From Leucogyrophana mollusca (taxonomy: Eukaryota; Basidiomycota; Agaricomycetes; Boletales), in contig MU266376.1 in NCBI GenBank assembly GCA_021014945.1, positions 1 through 64,000 on the forward strand: a stretch of DNA of 64,000 bases. The letters run 5' to 3'. The notes under the pieces were generated by a model, which was given only the letters and a program-made list of their open reading frames with translations, ran no database searches and was not told the DNA's origin. Within the stretch, counting starts at the first letter, position 1. The number at the start of each line of letters is the position of its first letter. A program made the translations under genes and the position numbers. Positions 22,841-34,658 of this stretch are shown here, piece by piece.

Positions 22841-24838
22841 GTGATCTGCAGATGTCGGACTCGAGTCGATCATATGTTTTCGTTGGTTTAGCTATGAAGT
22901 TAGCTTATCGATTTTGTTATGTCTCTCCGCATTGTACGCCAATCCGTGCTAGCCGTCCATTGGACTTTAGATCGACATTCGTAAGTCACTCTGATTTTGT
23001 TTTTGATGACCTCGCCACTTATATCCAATCATTCTCTGTATCCTTGGTTTGTCTGGAGACCTTCACAGTGCGTGGTGGAAGCTTAGCGCGACCCGCTACT
23101 CAGCAGCATAGTGTTGTGTTTTACCAGCTTTTCTTGATAGACACGCGGTTGGTAGGTCAATGGAGACTCCTGACATTTCGACCTCCCTCTTCCACTTGAA
23201 CCCCCAACTCTTCTCCGTCGTCTCGCCCTAGTTGCTTGTGTTGCGACAGAGCTTTTATGCTGGGCGGCCCCCAACTGTCTCTCCAGATTTTGTCGATTAC
23301 CCATATCCTGATGACGAATTCGTCGTAGTCGGCCATCAAGGGCAGAAGGATATTAGCTGTGCGTCGCTGTTCCTTTGATTTCTTGTCCGTGATATTTCAA
23401 CCCCTGGTGGACCATGTATCACTCGAACAGGGGACACGTGGTCATGGAAATACACCAGGCTTCTACACCACGTCACCACAATGGCCTTCGGTGCTCAGGC
23501 ACCAACTTACAGCGCCATCCTTGAACTCGATCGCCAGACACGGGATTTCCCCGTACCACCACATCTCCAACCACGATGCGAAGAAGACGTCCCTCGGTCA
23601 CCGATGCCGGGGCACATACCTTTGAAAGACACTATTTGCTGACTTTAAAGGAATTCACTCTATTGAACATCCATCGGAGCCACTTCCCACAGGCCCTATA
23701 GGACTCACCGCACGATCTGTTGAAGCACAGGTATGGTCTGTCAGTTATGGCCGCGTATCGCTCGGCTGGGCGGATCGTCGAAGGTCGTGCGCATTCTGTG
23801 AAGCTCCTTCCACAAGCCACCAAGAGGATGTGCGTTCCTTGGCCACACGCGCTTTCGGCTGCTGTTTGTACTCTGAAGTCGTCGCCTCTCTCGGTTTGTT
23901 CATCTTTGCCATAGATTGTGATGTGCACGATGGTTACGCGCGCCCCGACTTCGAGTATGGCAATGCCATCACCCCATGAGCTAGACGTCACCTATCGTCT
24001 ATACCTCAACGCCTGCGGCCGTTCTGCTGGTGAGCCCCTCGCGCAGTTAACGATATTTATCCCATGAACGACCATATCAGCACACGCAGGAAACGGTTAC
24101 AAAGGTGTGGCGCCAAGGGCATGAGGCGCCCGGTTTTTCGACCTCGACAAACTCCGAAGACCTGTCCCCTGCTGAGCTCGATCGTGTCGGCGGTGGCAAG
24201 ACTCGGCTCATTTCAAAGTCTAGTCCTAGCTCTGGTTCTACATTTTCACCCCTGGACATGTCCTCCTCATTGCAGGACATGCACGTTTTCGACGGCTTTG
24301 AAGCGCCGTCATTTGCAGCAGCGATCATGTGGAGTATATCGGGCAGGAATAATTCTTTCAGGCTACGAGCGACGTGCAATTCGATGCAAATGACGCGTTC
24401 CGATCTGGAAATGAGATCTACTACGGGCATCCCTCAAGAGCGCATAGCTTTCGGTCCGGGAGCCACCTCGGACCTCCACCATACGTCCAGGAGGGCCCTG
24501 CAATAGACGCGCCTATGCTGGACGCGGCGTGGCAGAGCTTCGTCGAACAACTTGGCCTTTAGGTGGGGAGCCGACAGATGGGTATACGGGTGGCAATGTA
24601 TCTAACCTATGATAAATCTCATCTCGGTCTTGTTTTTACAAAACTTATGCGTGTTTGTCACCCTAATCTCAGGTGCGCATCTAGTCTTTCCTACTTTACG
24701 GGCAACCTGCACCAGTTTCGTAGCATCATCGTAATTGTACACGGTTACATGGTTCGTGATGTTCTGTGAGTAGTTAGCGATCTCTGATACACGGATACAA
24801 AAAAGGACAGCGAATTGACAAAAAAAACACGAGCTGGC
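22841..24838. other. Gap between truncated HET and F-box gene 1
   Basis: No complete gene recognised. The stretch 23205-23285 is similar to 31825-31905. The reading frame ending at 24562 finishes AWQSFVEQLGL, a C-terminus I associate with basidiomycete fungal-specific transcription factors, but I cannot trace a matching N-terminal part, so a decayed fragment is the most one can propose. The bases from about 24660 on belong to the duplicated F-box 3' flank. Confidence 0.4.
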
Positions 24839-26744
24839 TCACTCGCTGTAGACCGTGCTCCCTGGATCTGGATCAAGCCACTGGCCGAAATCACGTTCGA
24901 AATCTGGAATATGAAGCAGCCAGTGAGCAGCATCGATTATACCAGGCAAGTCCATTTACTTATGGCTTCTGCGGCTTCGCCGTGTGCTGAATGCGACCCG
25001 CCAGAACCGTTTGAGATAGATTCAGAGTCTTCAAACGTCAGCGCGTTGCCATCAGTTCCTGCATCCTCATCAACAATGTGGTTTTGCCCGCCTCCTACAT
25101 CAATCTGGACAACAATCCATTCGTGCATGGCGTTAGGAGTTGGCGGCAGATCCCAATCGACAGCGGGAAGCCAGTTGAAGTATAGACCTCGATCTGCAAC
25201 CTGGAGGCAGGATATGGCCTCCACTATTCGGGCGCTATCGCGGTTTTTCACACGACAGACGGAAACACCAGGGCAGACAGGCCGCTCTGCTGACAGCTTG
25301 TCGATTTCAGCTTCGACTGAGACAATGAATACCCCTATGCGCTATATTTTCTGTCAGCGCGTCAGCCCCAACTGGTGTTGATAGGAGAAACTCGCCGTAG
25401 CTACCGCGACCTTGCCATTGGTGTCCCCAAACGCGAGGTGACCGAAAAAATTGTCGAGCATATCGGAGTTTGGGGTAAAATCGATCTGCACTGCTGCATC
25501 GGCCAATGATACTTGCTTTGTGATCACATGTTCGAAGTCGCGGACGATCAAAAGACTTCCTTTCCTTGTCAGAACAACCATATCCTTTCCGGATGACGAA
25601 ACGTGCACTACAAGTATATTAGTAAACTAGCCAACGGCAATGTCTCAGCAGTATCATACCCGCGAGGAATTCGTCCTGTATGCCTGCACCCCTGACGTGG
25701 GATGCTTGTGTGAGTGTATAGGAAACTAGCATGTGGCCGGCAGTGGCAGCTGCCTGTCCCGGTAGCACGTTCCATTGCGTCGAAGGTAGTTCGGATACCG
25801 TAGTATGGAGAACCATGGTTCCGGTTTCTCTTTCAAAGATACGCAACTGCGACGGCCCACAAAAGAAGGCATAGCGGTCGCTGACCTCGACGTTGCAGAT
25901 TCTTCCGAGCCTCCCTGGTGCATTCGCCATTTGTATATTTGGGATCGTTTGTACCAATCGTGAGGTAGGAATATCCCACAAGTAAGCGCGATCCGCGGTA
26001 GCTGCGATCAAGGTCGGATAAGTGAACCGAGAAGCTCTTGTGGGTTTAGGCATTTGAAGAAGTGCCAAAGGCTGGTAGTGTCCACGACGGGTAGGTGAAG
26101 CATGTCTTTTGGCAGCTAGTTCGGATGCGTGAAGCATCCGCCAATCGGGAGGGTAACCCTCGGATACGTCGGACGCGATAAAGTCACAGCTTCGACGCCA
26201 AACTTCTTTACACCCGTCGGTGCGGTTGTAGACTATATATCCCCTGTCGTGTTCGCAGTTTGCGTATGCCCCGACATGCGTCAACGACCACAGCAGGTAG
26301 TTGTCGATCAAATCCGTGACAAACAGCCCACCGTATCGACACGTCGCAATAATGGTTCCTTCCTCTTCATCAACTTTGAAGCGAAACACAGCATTCCTGG
26401 CTGCAGACAACTCCTTGAATGAGGACGGACCTCGACCTCTCCAGCCTCTTTCGATCTCCAGCCGCCTGCGACCTGGGAAGCAGGTTGAATGTAGTAAAAA
26501 GAGGAGTACATAGCTGCCTACAGAATAACCGCCACTCATGCCCTTTGAGTTTTGGCTTTTGAGAAGCCAACTCTGCAGGGGCTAGGAATCGATGCAAGAG
26601 GGCGGCATTGCGGTACACAGATGGTTCGTTCGTGGTGATCAGTTCATTCCACTGACGGCAAACGAGGGCGACATTGCAGAGGGAATACAAGGGCAGATAT
26701 GATGCGGTTTGGAGAGCGACCTCTGTGGGGAATTGGTGTAACAT
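24839..26744 (-). CDS. F-box protein 1 with C-terminal beta-propeller-like region
   Basis: Five minus-strand exons, 26744-26522, 26472-25660, 25607-25405, 25341-24960, 24903-24839, about 561 residues. The F-box is at the extreme N-terminus: LHQFPTEVALQTASYLPLYS then VALVCRQWNELI. After about 60 residues a repetitive beta-rich part follows, including AATADRAYLWDIPTSRLVQ and GHLAFGDTNGKVA, resembling WD/beta-propeller blades. A Ser/Glu-rich segment and a short final exon (FERDFGQW) close the protein. F-box proteins recruit substrates to SCF ubiquitin ligases through Skp1; the substrate here is unknown. It is a paralogue of F-box gene 2, lacks one intron and about 95 codons present there, and lies tail to tail with the truncated HET copy. 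Confidence 0.75.
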
Positions 26745-26906
26745 CGCAGATTCCAGCTGATTGCAAAACGATAGTGATAGAGGTTGGGGATTGACTCTTA
26801 TTGCGGGGAGATCGGACTGATGTTTAAGCACGAACAACGCGCTTGACGGAATGCCTGCCGTCATCCGTGAATTGCCGTGACATTCGTCGATAGTAAGCAG
26901 TCGTGT

Positions 26907-27665
26907 CCCAGTGTGCAGCGTGGCAGGCGACAAGCCCATTATAAAAGACACCTTCGCATTAAACTGCTGCTCTCAATGCTGTACACCTCTCGTATACTCC
27001 AAAAGAGCTGCCATGCCACTTAAGTAAACTTCAGCAAGCTGGTACGCCGTTCCAGTCCTCAAGACGAGGGCTGACGCATCCTCCATGGATGGGTGCCATG
27101 TTTTTATCCTAACGCCGCCAGCTTCCAGCAACGAAAATAGGTTGGACCTCGCCAAATTTGCTGGATGTCGACCAGTGAGTGTATTACAATCCTAAAACGT
27201 GCTTGGGTTGACACGAACGGCTGGAAGCACTATGTCTGTGCACGACGACGGGAACCACCATGAAGATCTGAGGCCGAGGGGAGCATCGCTGCAGCTGTCC
27301 TGATCGATAACAAAGATAGTCTCACAGCGCCAGAGACGGGGAGACGTGATGGCACTCACGGACGTGCCTCTACCGTCGCTCAGAGATCGTCACAAGGTAC
27401 GAGCCCTCCCTCCGGTGCCAGGGTGGATCCCGGCCTCCTACCAGTCACCATCACCCTCCCACCCACCCTTCCAAAGGGCTTTGGCACCCAGTCAGTCCGA
27501 AGCTGACGCGTCTGCAGAGCAAGGGACGCGGTGTAAGATACAACCCGAAGGAAGTATCTTCCATGCTCTCCGTGCTCTTATGGACATCGACGTGGACACC
27601 AAACGGCCCGACCGCAATTCCAAGCCACGAGGGAACCTTCCCTGGTAGTCGGATTCCGGTAAGAC
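26907..27665 (+). repeat. Island repeat, copy B (paired with 20850-21650)
   Basis: Second copy of the block that precedes each plus-strand HET gene of the island. It begins within 170 bases of the F-box 1 start codon, so the two duplication units abut here. Several small deletions distinguish it from copy A. Confidence 0.8.
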
Positions 27666-27994
27666 AAGACACAGTGGAGGTCCAAGTAGTCGCATAAGTC
27701 GCGCGGGGCGCGTAAGAAATCACGATGTTCCGGACGGCGAAGTGATCATAAGGCTTTTGGACCTCTACAATTCAAGTGGCTCGTGTCGAAAGACCCGTCC
27801 CAGCAGCGGCGTAGCCGGATGCCAGTAGGACAACCATTGCGCGAGCACCTCGAGACCGCCAAGTGGCTCTCATCGCAACTGCCCTCGGCTGGCTTGATGG
27901 GCTATTGTTGGTCAAGGAAGAACCGGACTTGTAGTTCGTGTCTGGTGTTATCAACTGAAATAGACACACAAAGCTGGTATGAACAGACGCACCG

Positions 27995-28076
27995 CTTTGA
28001 TTCTCGAGACCATTTCCGTGCTGAGCGCTCTCCAGACGACGAGGGTCCCGGTGGCTCTGGTTCGGATTCAGAGTAG
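27995..28076 (+). pseudogene. Ankyrin-gene 3' end remnant
   Basis: The last intron acceptor and final exon of the ankyrin gene (DEGPGGSGSDSE, stop) are present with adjoining 3' flank, but nothing upstream of them. It marks the boundary of a copied segment in front of HET-3. Confidence 0.75.
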
Positions 28077-28465
28077 AGCACATGTGTGTGTTGGTGTTAC
28101 GATAGTGTTCATTGGGTCTGTACCTCAGGTTCAATGGACCAAAAGCTCACGCAACTCCACAACTGAAGCTGAAGGTACGAAGTCGGGATCTTGATTCTTG
28201 AGCAACTGGCTGTACTGTCCCTCGGCAAGAATCGAAGTGTGTACTCTGAGAAAACGTTTCAAAGCGAATGTACTGCTTCCCGGGAGAGTTAAAGTAGGGC
28301 TTGTGGGGTTTGAAATTTGGACGCTTGAACCACCCATGTTCTCGGGAGTCGGTAGGGTGGCTCCGCTCCGCTCCGATCTATTTATGACACCTCTTATGTG
28401 GCGGACGAACATAATACGGAGAGGCAATGCTGAAGCCGAACAACCACGGCGCGCCGCCTGCGAAT

Positions 28466-28523
28466 AGCACCCTGCATGCACAGCAGAAGGGCCGGGATCC
28501 ACAGCATGAATCGTGCAGTGAGT
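28466..28523 (+). promoter_or_regulatory. Shared upstream element of the plus-strand HET genes (copy 3)
   Basis: TGCATGCA-centred element 321 bases before the HET-3 start codon, nearly identical to copy 2 and clearly related to copy 1. Confidence 0.5.
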
Positions 28524-28786
28524 ATAATACCTTTGCTACTTAAACTCTAGCACCCCCGCGTGTCATTGGTAGCGCCCCCGGACTCTTGATATAAACCACG
28601 AACGTCAACGAATATCTACTTTTTGAAGGAGTAGTCACGACTCATTGCCTTCAGACTCCCGATTCGCCGAAACACGACTCGGAGCCCATCGATGAAGTAT
28701 TAGCTACGGTGAATTATCTTCCACAGTATGTGCCCAAGACCCGTCTATTACATGGTGTTTATGGGTTCAACAGCGTGCCTTGTATC

Positions 28787-30584
28787 ATGCGCCTCCTCAA
28801 CACGAATACCCTAAAGCTCGAAGAGCCACGAGGTAAAACTCGATACGCCATACTCTCCCACGTATGGGGCGACGAAGAAGCATCCTTTCGTGAAATAAAC
28901 GAACCCCACGCGGTGAACCTCAAAGGGTACTCCAAGATCCAGTATTGCTGCGCACAGGCACTCGAAGATGGGCTCGAATACGCGTGGATCGACACATGCT
29001 GCATCGACAAGAGCAGCAGCACAGAGCTTTCCGAAGCGATAAATTCGATGTACCGCTGGTACGAGGAGGCCTTCGTGTGCTATGTCTACCTTGAAGACGT
29101 CCGCAGCGACGCCGACCCGGCCGTCGAAGGCTCACAGTTCTGGCGCAGCAAGTGGTTCACCCGGGGCTGGACGCTGCAAGAGCTGATAGCGCCTGGGAGC
29201 GTCATATTCTTTGCGAAGGACTGGGTCGAGATAGGCTCCAGGGAGAGCTTGATTCCCGCCATTGCAAGGATCACTGGCGTGGACGAGCGCGTCTTATTGG
29301 GGACTCTGCGATTGGCGGAAGTCAGCGTGGCGAAGAAGATGGCGTGGGCTTCCCGGAGAGAGACGACGCGGGTCGAAGACAGGGCGTACTCGTTGATGGG
29401 CATCTTCAGAGTCCACATGCCATTGATCTATGGGGAGGGGGCGCATGCGTTCACCAGGCTTCAGCACGAGATCATGAGGACCTCCAACGACCAGAGCATA
29501 TTTGCCTGGAGTTCCTCGACTTACGACGGTACTGAATCGGACAGCCTCATTCTTGCTCCTTCACCCGACTGTTTTTATTTCTCCGCTTCGATCGACCGCA
29601 TCCCCCCCGAGGATTTTGCGCGCCTCTTTGGACCAACGTTCCAGGATACAGAATACAAGTCCCATTTCTCCATGACCAACAGCGGAATCCAGATCAGCCT
29701 ACCTGTCAAAATCCAGCCCACTCGCAATGGCTCCGAGTCCAGCTACGTCGCGGTGCTAGCCTACTCCGACGGCGAAGGGCTTGTTGGTCTCACTCTCCTC
29801 CACCGCGGGGGTAGCTTGTTCCAAAGGCAGCAGAGTCCGCGTTCACACATCATCAAGGTCTCGACGCCGTATGACGAGTTCCTCGCCAGAGACGTGTTCA
29901 TCTCCACTGAACCCCTCGTGCGGGGATACAGCCTGCCGGTGCTCCCAGAGTTGGGGCACCCGGCAATTACATACAGCCTACGCTCCGTCCACGTCCAGGC
30001 CGCGCAGCTTGCTCATGAAGGGTTTTTACTTCGTGGGCATCGGCTCGGGCAGAACTTGCGCACAATAGAAGGTTCCGGCTTTGTTTGGAACCCAGCTGAA
30101 GCTGGCGCGCGGTGCAGCTTCGCATACCTGAATCCGACGAGTGGAGAAGGGTTCGTAGTCACCGTCGGGGGGTGGTTTGGCCGTCCGTGCGTCCACATTG
30201 ATGACTATCGCCATGGCAATAGGATAGAAGACGTTCTCTCCCCCTACGGCCGCGACGACTCCCCTTGCTGCAGTACCCATCCTGCGTGGGCGTTCAAGCC
30301 TCTACGGGCGGGGAAGAGGGTGACAGTCGCCACGCGATACCAGGGAGTCCCGCACCAGTGGGTCGTGTCTGTATCTGTGGGCTACCCCAGAAGCGCAGGG
30401 GTGCATCGGTAAACACCCATACACTTATACTGATACGAGTGATGCTGACGCCCCCACCGCCAGAGGAACAAAACGCCTGCCGTCACCACACCCTCGCGAC
30501 CCGGGCCCACGTGCTAAGCGCGCGCGCCCCGACGAGATGGCGCAAATTTCTGACATTCTCCAGCAATTCCTTGGAGGTTCATAG
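28787..30584 (+). CDS. HET-domain protein 3
   Basis: Two exons, 28787-30408 and 30464-30584, about 580 residues. I start at the ATG giving MRLLNTNTLKLEE because HET-1 and the truncated copy start there; the open frame extends 26 codons further upstream without an ATG. HET motifs: YAILSHVWG, WIDTCCIDKSSSTELSEAI, RGWTLQELIAP, EDRAYSLMGIF-RVHMPLIYGEG, SNDQSIFAW. The usual Gly after MGIF is Arg here. The conserved phase-2 intron leads to a 40-residue tail with a basic cluster (RAKRARP) and a hydrophobic end (ISDILQQFLGGS). It lies tail to tail with F-box gene 2. Closest to HET-1 and the truncated copy, it appears to be the one complete HET of this duplication unit. Confidence 0.85.
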
Positions 30585-30959
30585 ATGCTCCCTTCGGCGA
30601 TCTGTCCCATCAACCCCATGTTTCCCTCTTCAAATATGCCACTCGCCTTTCGGTCCCTTTTCCCCGCTGAGCGTATCAAGTTGACTTTTGGCCGTTGGGG
30701 CCCTAGCCGAGTCGCGCATCTTAGGACGATTACATGCCGCAGAGCGTCATCGTCGGCAGTGTTCAAGCGGAGCGTCTTCGCTTTGCATACCTCCTCGTTC
30801 ACTACGGTCCCTGCCATACCATTCGCCGCTCTGAGTCTGCCTTTGGAGTGACGATCGAATCGATTGGCAACCACGACCGCTGTGGGTTTCCTCCTTTCTC
30901 CTCAGCGTTTCTTGGCTGCCTGTGAAAGTCCCGAAGTGAGGTAATCTGGGGGAGGTATA
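30585..30959. other. Spacer after HET-3
   Basis: No gene recognised; open frames on both strands show no family features. It ends where ankyrin-gene homology begins. Confidence 0.4.
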
Positions 30960-31345
30960 CAACTCAACCTGACACCCCCATCTCGCTCGCTGTTAAACAA
31001 GAAGACGACGACGTCCGCATATCGACGTCCGCAGATCCATATTCAGGTCCCTCGTGCTCGTGGGGGCCAATACTGAATGTGTCTCCAGCTGCGTTGGGCG
31101 CTTCGTTGGCGTCGAAACTGATTGTGGTCCAGGGAGGTCTTGAACCGCGTCTCGCCGGGTATATTACAAGAGGTCAGGGAATTTGAGCAGGAGCGGGCCG
31201 AGGCGGAGGCCGAAGAGGAAGAGGAAGAGGATGCTAGACCGGCGTTTGATATGGACGACGTGGCATCAGGTGCGCTATATTGGTTTTAGAGATGCGGACG
31301 CGCTTCCAGACGAGGGCCCTGGTGGCTCTGGTTTGGATCGGAGTA
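30960..31345 (+). pseudogene. Ankyrin-gene 3' half remnant
   Basis: It matches exons 5-7 of the intact ankyrin gene: DTPISLAVK is recognisable, followed by a duplicated ATATCGACGTCCGCA, then the intron and the acidic EAEAEEEEEEDARPAFDMDD exon. A duplication/insertion in the first part and a shortened last exon break the frame. The upstream exons are missing. Confidence 0.8.
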
Positions 31346-32152
31346 GAGCGCATGTGTGTTAATGTTAATGTTCGGCGAGTCCGGAGCTCAGGTTCAATGG
31401 GGTGTATGTACGAGTGTGGTCACTCTTCGGACCAACGCTCACGCAGCTGCATGACTCAAAGCACAAAGCTGGATGCGGGGCATATCACCGGCCTTGAGCA
31501 ACTGGTTGTGCTACATCAATCCTCGCACGTAGACGGCCCGGAGAGACCAGCAAGTGCCGGCACTGGCGTGCCCCTTCACTATTTCTCTATCTCTATAATA
31601 TGAAGCATTTGCTTCCGGGACCATGTCCTCTATGTCATGCGGTGTACAGCTGTGTCGACGTCGCCATGCTGTGTGCGCAAATGTCTCTTGATTCTGCTTT
31701 CCTCCTGATGCAGTTACTGCAAGTTGATAGGTGTGTGGGCAGGACGGTCCTGGAAGCAAATGCTTCGTCCTTGTATTATAGAGAAATTGAATAAGTGTGT
31801 GGGACTGATGCAGAAACCCCGACAACTGTCCCCCGTCGTCTCACCCCACTTGCTTGTGTTGCGACAGAGCTTTTACGCTAGGCGTCCCCCAACTGTGGCA
31901 AACGTATCCAACCTAACTCTCATCTCAATCTTGTTTTTACCTAACTTATACATGTATGTATGTCACCGTAATCTCATATGCACATCTAGTCTCGTACTTT
32001 ACAGGTAACCTGCACCAGTTTCGTAGCATCATCGTAATTGTACACGGTTACATGGTTCGCGATGTCCTGTGAGTAGTGGGCGATCTCTGATGCACGGATA
32101 CAAAAAAGGACAGCGAGTTGACAAAAAACACAAGAGCTGGCTCACTGACAGA
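31346..32152. other. Spacer between ankyrin remnant and F-box gene 2
   Basis: Contains stretches shared with 20575-20675 and 23205-23285 of the other unit, plus the F-box 3' flank from about 31900 on, which parallels 24590-24838. No coding region is apparent. Confidence 0.5.
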
Positions 32153-34406
32153 TTAAAATTGGATGGAGTAGACCGTGCTCCCTGGAGAAAACCACTGGCC
32201 GAAATCACGTTCGAAATCTGGATTACGAAGCAGCCAGTGAGCAGCATAGATTATACCAGGCAAGTCCACTTACTTATGCCTTCGGAGTCAAGCACAAAAG
32301 GGGGCGAAAAATCCATGTTTTCATCTTCGTTGTTGTCATATATTGGATTTAAGACTGGAGGTAGTGTAGCGGATGGTTCTTCTGATGCGTCCGTGCCGCT
32401 GTCCGATTCACCATCCAAGTCGCCAACCGATTGCAGTTGCGGAAGAGACAAATCAAATAGGTCTGGGGAATGAGGGTAAATTGCGTCGGCCGGGTGCTCA
32501 GACGATGGCTCAGCGGTATCAGCGACGTCCTCGAGGAGGACAGGGAGTTCATCATCTCCGGCATGACTTGGGGCTTTGCCGTGTGCTGAATGCAACTCGC
32601 CAGAACCGTTTGAGTTAGGTTCAGAGTCTTCGTACGTCAGCGTGTTGCCATCAGTTCCTGCATCCTCATCAACAATGTGATTTTGCCCGCCCCCTGAATT
32701 AGTTTGGGCAACAATCCATTCGTGCCTGGCGGCGGGAGTTGCAGGCGGATCCAGATTGACAGCGGGATGCCAGTTGAAGTATAAACCTCGATCTGCAACC
32801 TGGAGGCAGGATATGCGCTCCAGCATTTGGGCGCTATCGCAGTTTTTCACACGACAGACGGAAACACCAGGGCGAAAAGCCCGCTCCGCCGACAGCTTGT
32901 CGATCTCAGCTTCGACTGAGACAATGAATATCCCTAGGCGCTACATTCCCTGTCAGCGCGTCAGCCAACTGGTGTTGGTGGGGGAAACTCGCCGTAGCCA
33001 CCGCGACCTTGCCATTGGTGTCTCCAAGCGCGAGGTGACCCAAAAAGTTGTTCAGTATATCAGAGTTTGGACTGAAATTGAGCTGCACTGCTGCATCGGC
33101 CAAGGATACTTGCTTTGTGATCACATGTTCGAAGTCGCGGACGATCAAAAGACATCCTTTCCTTGTCAGAGCAACCATATCCTTTCCGGATGATGAAACG
33201 TGCACTACGAGTATGTTAGTAAACTAGCCAACGGCGATGTCTCAGCAGTATAATACCCGCGAAGAATTCGTCCTGCCCGCCCGGACCCCCGACGTGGGAT
33301 GCTTGTGCAAGTTTACAGGAAACGAGCATGTGGCCGGCAGTGGCAGCCGCCCGTCCCGGCAGCATGTCCCACTGCGTCGAAGGTAGTTCAGATACCGTAG
33401 TATGGAAGACTACAGTTCCGGTTTCTCTTTCGTAGATACGCAACTGTGACGACCCACAAAACAAGGCATACTGGTCGCTGACCTCGACAGAGTTGATGGT
33501 TCCGAGCCTCCCTGGTGCATTCGCCATTTGTATATCTGGGATCGTTTGTACCAATCGTGAGGTTGGGATATCCCACAAGTAAGCGCGATCCGCGGTAGCT
33601 GCGATGAGGGTCGGATAGACGAACCGAAAAGCTTGTGTGGGTTCAGGCATTTTAAGAAGTGCCCAAGGCCGGTAGTGTCCACGACGGGTAGACGAAACAT
33701 GTCTTTCGGCAGCTAGTTCGGATACGCGAAGCATCTTCTCATCGGGAGGGTAACCTTCGGGTACGTCGGACGCAATAAAGTCGCGGTTTCGACGCCAAAC
33801 CTCTTTACACTTGTCGAAGCGGTCAAAGACTATATAGCCCCTGTCGTATTCGCAATGTGCGTCCCACACAACATGTATCTGAACACGATTTCAGCTGGCC
33901 TTCGTTGGCGCCGCGGCAACTTGAGTGGACTTACCGCAGGTAACGACCACAGCAAGCGGTTGTCGATCAAATCCGCGACAAACAGCCCACCACGGAATTG
34001 ACACGTCGCAATAACGATTCCTTCCTCTTCATTAACTCTGAAGCGATACACAGAATCCCCGGCTGCAGACAACTCCTTGAATGAGGACGGACCTCGACCT
34101 CTCCAGCCTCTTTCAATCTCCAACCGCCTGCGACCTGGGAAGCAGATTGGATGTAGTAGAAAGAGGAGTACATAGCTGCCTACAGAATAATCGCCACTCA
34201 TGCCCTTTGAGTTTTGGCTTTTGGAAAGCCAACTCCGCAGGGGCTAGGAATCGATGCAAGAGGGCGGCATTGCGATACACAATTGATTCGTTCGTGGTGA
34301 TCAGCTCATTCCACTGACGGCAAACGAGGGTGGCTTTGCAGAGGGAATACAAGGGCAGATATGATGCAGCGTGGACAGCAATCTCTGTGGGGAGTTGGTG
34401 TAACAT
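32153..34406 (-). CDS. F-box protein 2 with C-terminal beta-propeller-like region
   Basis: Six minus-strand exons, 34406-34184, 34134-33935, 33878-33257, 33204-33002, 32940-32274, 32217-32153, about 659 residues. The F-box (LHQLPTEIAVHAASYLPLYS, CRQWNELI), the propeller-like middle and the final FERDFGQW exon parallel F-box 1. It differs by a 56-nt intron (33879-33934) absent from F-box 1, and by a longer acidic/Ser-rich linker (DLDGESDSGTDASEE) in the last third. An SCF substrate-receptor role is inferred from the F-box alone. It is tail to tail with HET-3, and the two form one complete HET/F-box unit. Confidence 0.78.
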
Positions 34407-34658
34407 CGCCGTTTCCAGCCGATTGCACAACGATAGTGCCAGATAGAGGTTGGGGATTGTGTAGGAATTTTTGCAGTGACTTTTTATAAATTAGCTGGTC
34501 AACTGATACTTATATAGAGTAATCTCACCCCAAATTTGAAACTGTGGTCAGTTTTTGAACAATATTTTGTCCGCTCGATCTCAACATTGATTCAACTTTA
34601 GGAGCATTCTGAAAGGTTGCCGCTTGACCAACTTTCAATAAGCTTGAAATCACAGCCA

